From Hydrogenophaga pseudoflava NBRC 102511 (lineage in GTDB: Bacteria > Pseudomonadota > Gammaproteobacteria > Burkholderiales > Burkholderiaceae_C), in contig NZ_BCWQ01000013.1 of NCBI RefSeq assembly GCF_001592285.1, positions 107,340-171,339 of the forward strand: a DNA stretch of 64,000 nucleotides, read 5' to 3'. A program made the position numbers and the translations under genes. Position 1 is the stretch's first letter. Each line of letters opens with the position of its first letter. The notes under the pieces were generated by a model. It saw only the letters and a list, made by a program, of their open reading frames with translations. It was not told the origin of the DNA and made no database searches. Of the stretch, positions 61,845-64,000 are shown piece by piece.

Positions 61845-63236
61845 TTACTGCAGCAGCTTGACCAGATTGGCCGCAGCTGCCGCACCGTATTGCTTAGCGA
61901 TGTCCCATGTCTGCGCAACCAGCGGATGGTCACGGTGGGCGCCCAAGCCCGACAGGGGGTTGAGCCGCGTGCCCTTGGCCCAGGCTACAACAGACGGGTG
62001 ACCCGCGCGAGCTCTCTCATGCGCCAGCAGCGCTAGGTAGGCTGTAAGGTAGTCGCGGGGTGCGTCCCAGTAGTGAATCGGCGGGCACAAGCGGTTCTTC
62101 GCGTCAGTGTCGGCAATGGTGGCTTCGACCACCCCCAGCAGCGCGAAGGGGTAGCAGGCAAAACCCCAGAACAGCGGCTGGAGGGTCACCCGATCGGGCT
62201 CGAAGATCGGTCGCAGCGGCGGCCGCGCGAGGCCCACGGCGGCGCAATTAACGTGTAGCGTACCCGGGCTTGTGGGAATCGATCTGTCGTCGAACATGAT
62301 GCGGTCGCGCTCGATACGGCGTACGTGCCCGTGCCGCACCACGTTGCCGATCTGGCGCAGCAGGGCAAGCTCGGTTTCGCTGATCATGGCACCGCGGCAC
62401 ATCTCGGGAGCCACTGTAGGGTCTACCCGAAGGAAGAAGCCTTCGGCCTCGAGTCGCGCAAACACGTCATCTACCGACGTTGCGTGCGCCATAGCCTTCA
62501 ATTGCAAGCCAACACCAGCAAAGAAGGCGGGCAGGCCTTCGGCCGGCTGGTGGAAGCGCCGGTTCAGCCACCACGCTTCGCGCGGCCGGATCCACTGGAT
62601 ATTGCTGGCGGGTACGCCTTGCGTCAGCAGCCAGACAGAGGTGTCCAAGGCCGTTTTACCGCTACCAATTATCACGACCCGCTCGGGCGGTTCGGTCACA
62701 CGGGCAACATCGCCTGCGGCCACGCAGCGCACGCCCTCGGCCACCTCGAACGGCGGCGGGCTGGTGGCAGGGATGCGCCCTTCAAGGTAGCCGGTGTCAA
62801 CCCACTTGCGCCGCACACGCACCTCCTGCACCACGCCTGTCAGTCGCGATGTGACGAAGTGACGCCCGTCAGCCCCGATGGCGTGGTCGCTACAAGGCAA
62901 GTGCCGCACGCGTCCGGTCGGCATGAAGTGCCGGTCCAATACCTGCGTGTAGTACGCGCTAAGTTCGTCGGCGCCCGCCTGCTCGTGAAACCCGGCGTTG
63001 ACTCCGCTGCACTCCACCGTGCCACCGCCAAGCGGCACCGACGATACCCCATAGAACGCCGAGGGTTGGTGCAGGCGCACGAAGGGGTAGGCGTCGATCC
63101 AGTGCCCACCGGGCGCATGGCGACGGTCTACTAAGGTGACGGTGGCGTCAGAGTGGCTGAGTAACGTATCGGTGAAGGCCATACCGGCCGCGCCAGTACC
63201 AACTACCAGGTAATCCGTCTCGAGAATTCCGAGCAT
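61845..63236 (-). CDS. FAD/NAD(P)-dependent oxidoreductase
   Basis: 463 residues from the ATG at 63236, supported by TAGGAGAGATC upstream. First dinucleotide-binding motif VVGTGAAGMAFTDTLL at the N-terminus, second VVIIGSGKTALDTSVWLL near 188, the two-Rossmann plan of flavin monooxygenase-like or thioredoxin-reductase-like enzymes. APGGHWIDAYPFVRLHQPS resembles flavin monooxygenases. Substrate unknown; not obviously linked to its neighbours. Confidence 0.85.
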   Translation of the reverse strand: MLGILETDYLVVGTGAAGMAFTDTLLSHSDATVTLVDRRHAPGGHWIDAYPFVRLHQPSAFYGVSSVPLGGGTVECSGVNAGFHEQAGADELSAYYTQVLDRHFMPTGRVRHLPCSDHAIGADGRHFVTSRLTGVVQEVRVRRKWVDTGYLEGRIPATSPPPFEVAEGVRCVAAGDVARVTEPPERVVIIGSGKTALDTSVWLLTQGVPASNIQWIRPREAWWLNRRFHQPAEGLPAFFAGVGLQLKAMAHATSVDDVFARLEAEGFFLRVDPTVAPEMCRGAMISETELALLRQIGNVVRHGHVRRIERDRIMFDDRSIPTSPGTLHVNCAAVGLARPPLRPIFEPDRVTLQPLFWGFACYPFALLGVVEATIADTDAKNRLCPPIHYWDAPRDYLTAYLALLAHERARAGHPSVVAWAKGTRLNPLSGLGAHRDHPLVAQTWDIAKQYGAAAAANLVKLLQ

Positions 63237-63623
63237 GATCTCTCCTATGCCGCCCGCACTAACCCCGAGGCGCATCCCAGCTCCTCACGTACGCATTAGA
63301 TACAGGTCCGCGTGCCTTGCCAAGCTGCCGGGCGAGGCGCATCGGCTCCGCGAATTCTTCTTGACGGTGACTCTTCGCTGGCCGGGAAACGTCAGTGCTG
63401 ACGGCCGCTTTCATCTGAAGTTTTAGAGCGAGCGGATGTCGCTATTCGGCCTTGGCAGCCCCTGGAAAGAAGAATCTCGACCGACAGCTCCCAGCCTTAT
63501 CCTGCCTCACGGATGTGATGTAGTTCCAAGCCGAAATCGCTTGCCGCTAGAGTGATTTCAACCTCTCCCTCGAAAAGAGGTCCGGCCTCAAAAAGCCTGA
63601 TGTCACGCCCACAGCGCAGTTGC
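63237..63623. other. Intergenic stretch, no supported gene
   Basis: 387 bp with no credible gene. An imperfectly placed inverted repeat, CTCAAGGT (63623-63630) and ACCTTGAG (63647-63654), straddles the end of the small membrane-protein gene and could form a stem, but no U-run follows. Confidence 0.5.
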
Positions 63624-63977
63624 TCAAGGTCGCACGACGTGGTTCAACCTTGAGATCGATTTCAGACAGGCCACGCGCGTCGGGTAGAGCACCCATCGAC
63701 GCCTCCATTCTTGATCAGTGATTTGGGTGACCGTCACTGACCCATCAGCGTTCATCGACATGAAGGCCTGTATGTTGGGGCCAGCGAGTTCTCTGACCCA
63801 TTCGGCGGGTGTCGTTGTTGTGTTGCAGTCGCTCTCATTGAGGTTGGAGACGGACCATTGAAGTGGTTCGGGCTCGTACTTGGGTTTCGGCTTGCTGCTG
63901 TTGATTCGTGCGCTGGTTCCCATGATGAAAACAATGAATGCCAGGACGATGGCGGCGTAGATCTTGTCTGAATTCAT
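63624..63977 (-). CDS. Small membrane-anchored protein of unknown function
   Basis: 117 residues beginning MNSDKIYAAIVLAFIVFIMGTS: an N-terminal hydrophobic helix (uncleaved anchor or signal peptide), a Lys/Pro-rich linker (KPKPKYEPEP) and a C-terminal domain with two Cys (SDCNTT and VACLKS). I do not recognise a family. It is the last gene wholly inside the window, transcribed leftward; 23 bp upstream of it remain in view. Confidence 0.6.
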   Translation of the reverse strand: MNSDKIYAAIVLAFIVFIMGTSARINSSKPKPKYEPEPLQWSVSNLNESDCNTTTTPAEWVRELAGPNIQAFMSMNADGSVTVTQITDQEWRRRWVLYPTRVACLKSISRLNHVVRP

Positions 63978-64000
63978 GGTGCGTTGAGGTCGTTGGGTGG

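Overview
The window is high-GC DNA from a betaproteobacterium. Gene content and order (tandem cyclophilins, glyA behind a ZTP-type riboswitch, a ribD-ribE-ribH-nusB string, lysC next to tRNA-Ser) suggest Burkholderiales, most likely Comamonadaceae. The genus cannot be fixed from sequence alone. No plasmid or phage core and no CRISPR array were seen.

Region 1 (1-19541) is most of an aryl-polyene (APE/xanthomonadin-type) biosynthesis locus, organised as two convergent arms. The left arm (+ strand, 1-4791) holds a deacetylase end, a methyltransferase, ketosynthase, chain-length factor, dehydratase, ketoreductase and a small secreted protein. The right arm (- strand, 19541-10098) holds a second ketosynthase/chain-length-factor pair, two flavoproteins with the halogenase WxWxIP signature, a MipA/OmpV-like outer-membrane protein, acyltransferase, glycosyltransferase, methyltransferase and a cation:proton antiporter. 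ACPs, the aryl-starter enzymes and the exporter are not here and probably lie to the left. Exactly where the arms converge sits a lower-GC five-gene block (9844-4817): a lipoprotein, a Tle1-type (DUF2235) phospholipase with a C-terminal domain resembling the X-type T4SS secretion signal, another lipoprotein, a VirB5-like protein and a VirB6/TrbL-like protein. This looks like an acquired effector/immunity plus secretion-component cassette.

Region 2 (19672-32933) is mostly core: a COG4648 membrane protein tied to APE loci, dnaE, a hybrid histidine kinase, then on the - strand ybgC-tolQ-tolR-tolA (without tolB-pal), an aminotransferase, nusB and the riboflavin genes ribH, ribE and ribD.

Region 3 (32938-41472) is a type IV pilus minor-pilin operon: two FimT/GspH proteins, PilV, PilW, PilX, PilY1 and PilE.

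Region 4 (41585-59241) is housekeeping: nrdR-glyA with a ZTP riboswitch, a lytic transglycosylase with a clear sigma70-like promoter next to a near-perfect palindrome, a highly structured intergenic segment ending in an intrinsic terminator (candidate small RNA), a DUF349 protein, an envelope operon (TPR protein, L,D-transpeptidase, ppiA, ppiB, lpxH, mtfA), then cysS, a DNA glycosylase, accA, tilS, lysC and tRNA-Ser(GCU).

Region 5 (59242-64000), downstream of tRNA-Ser, changes character: sparser genes, lower GC at first, and unusual proteins, including a methyltransferase fused to an HNH nuclease, a flavin oxidoreductase and a small membrane protein. It is probably the start of a genomic island. 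No integrase is visible in the window.
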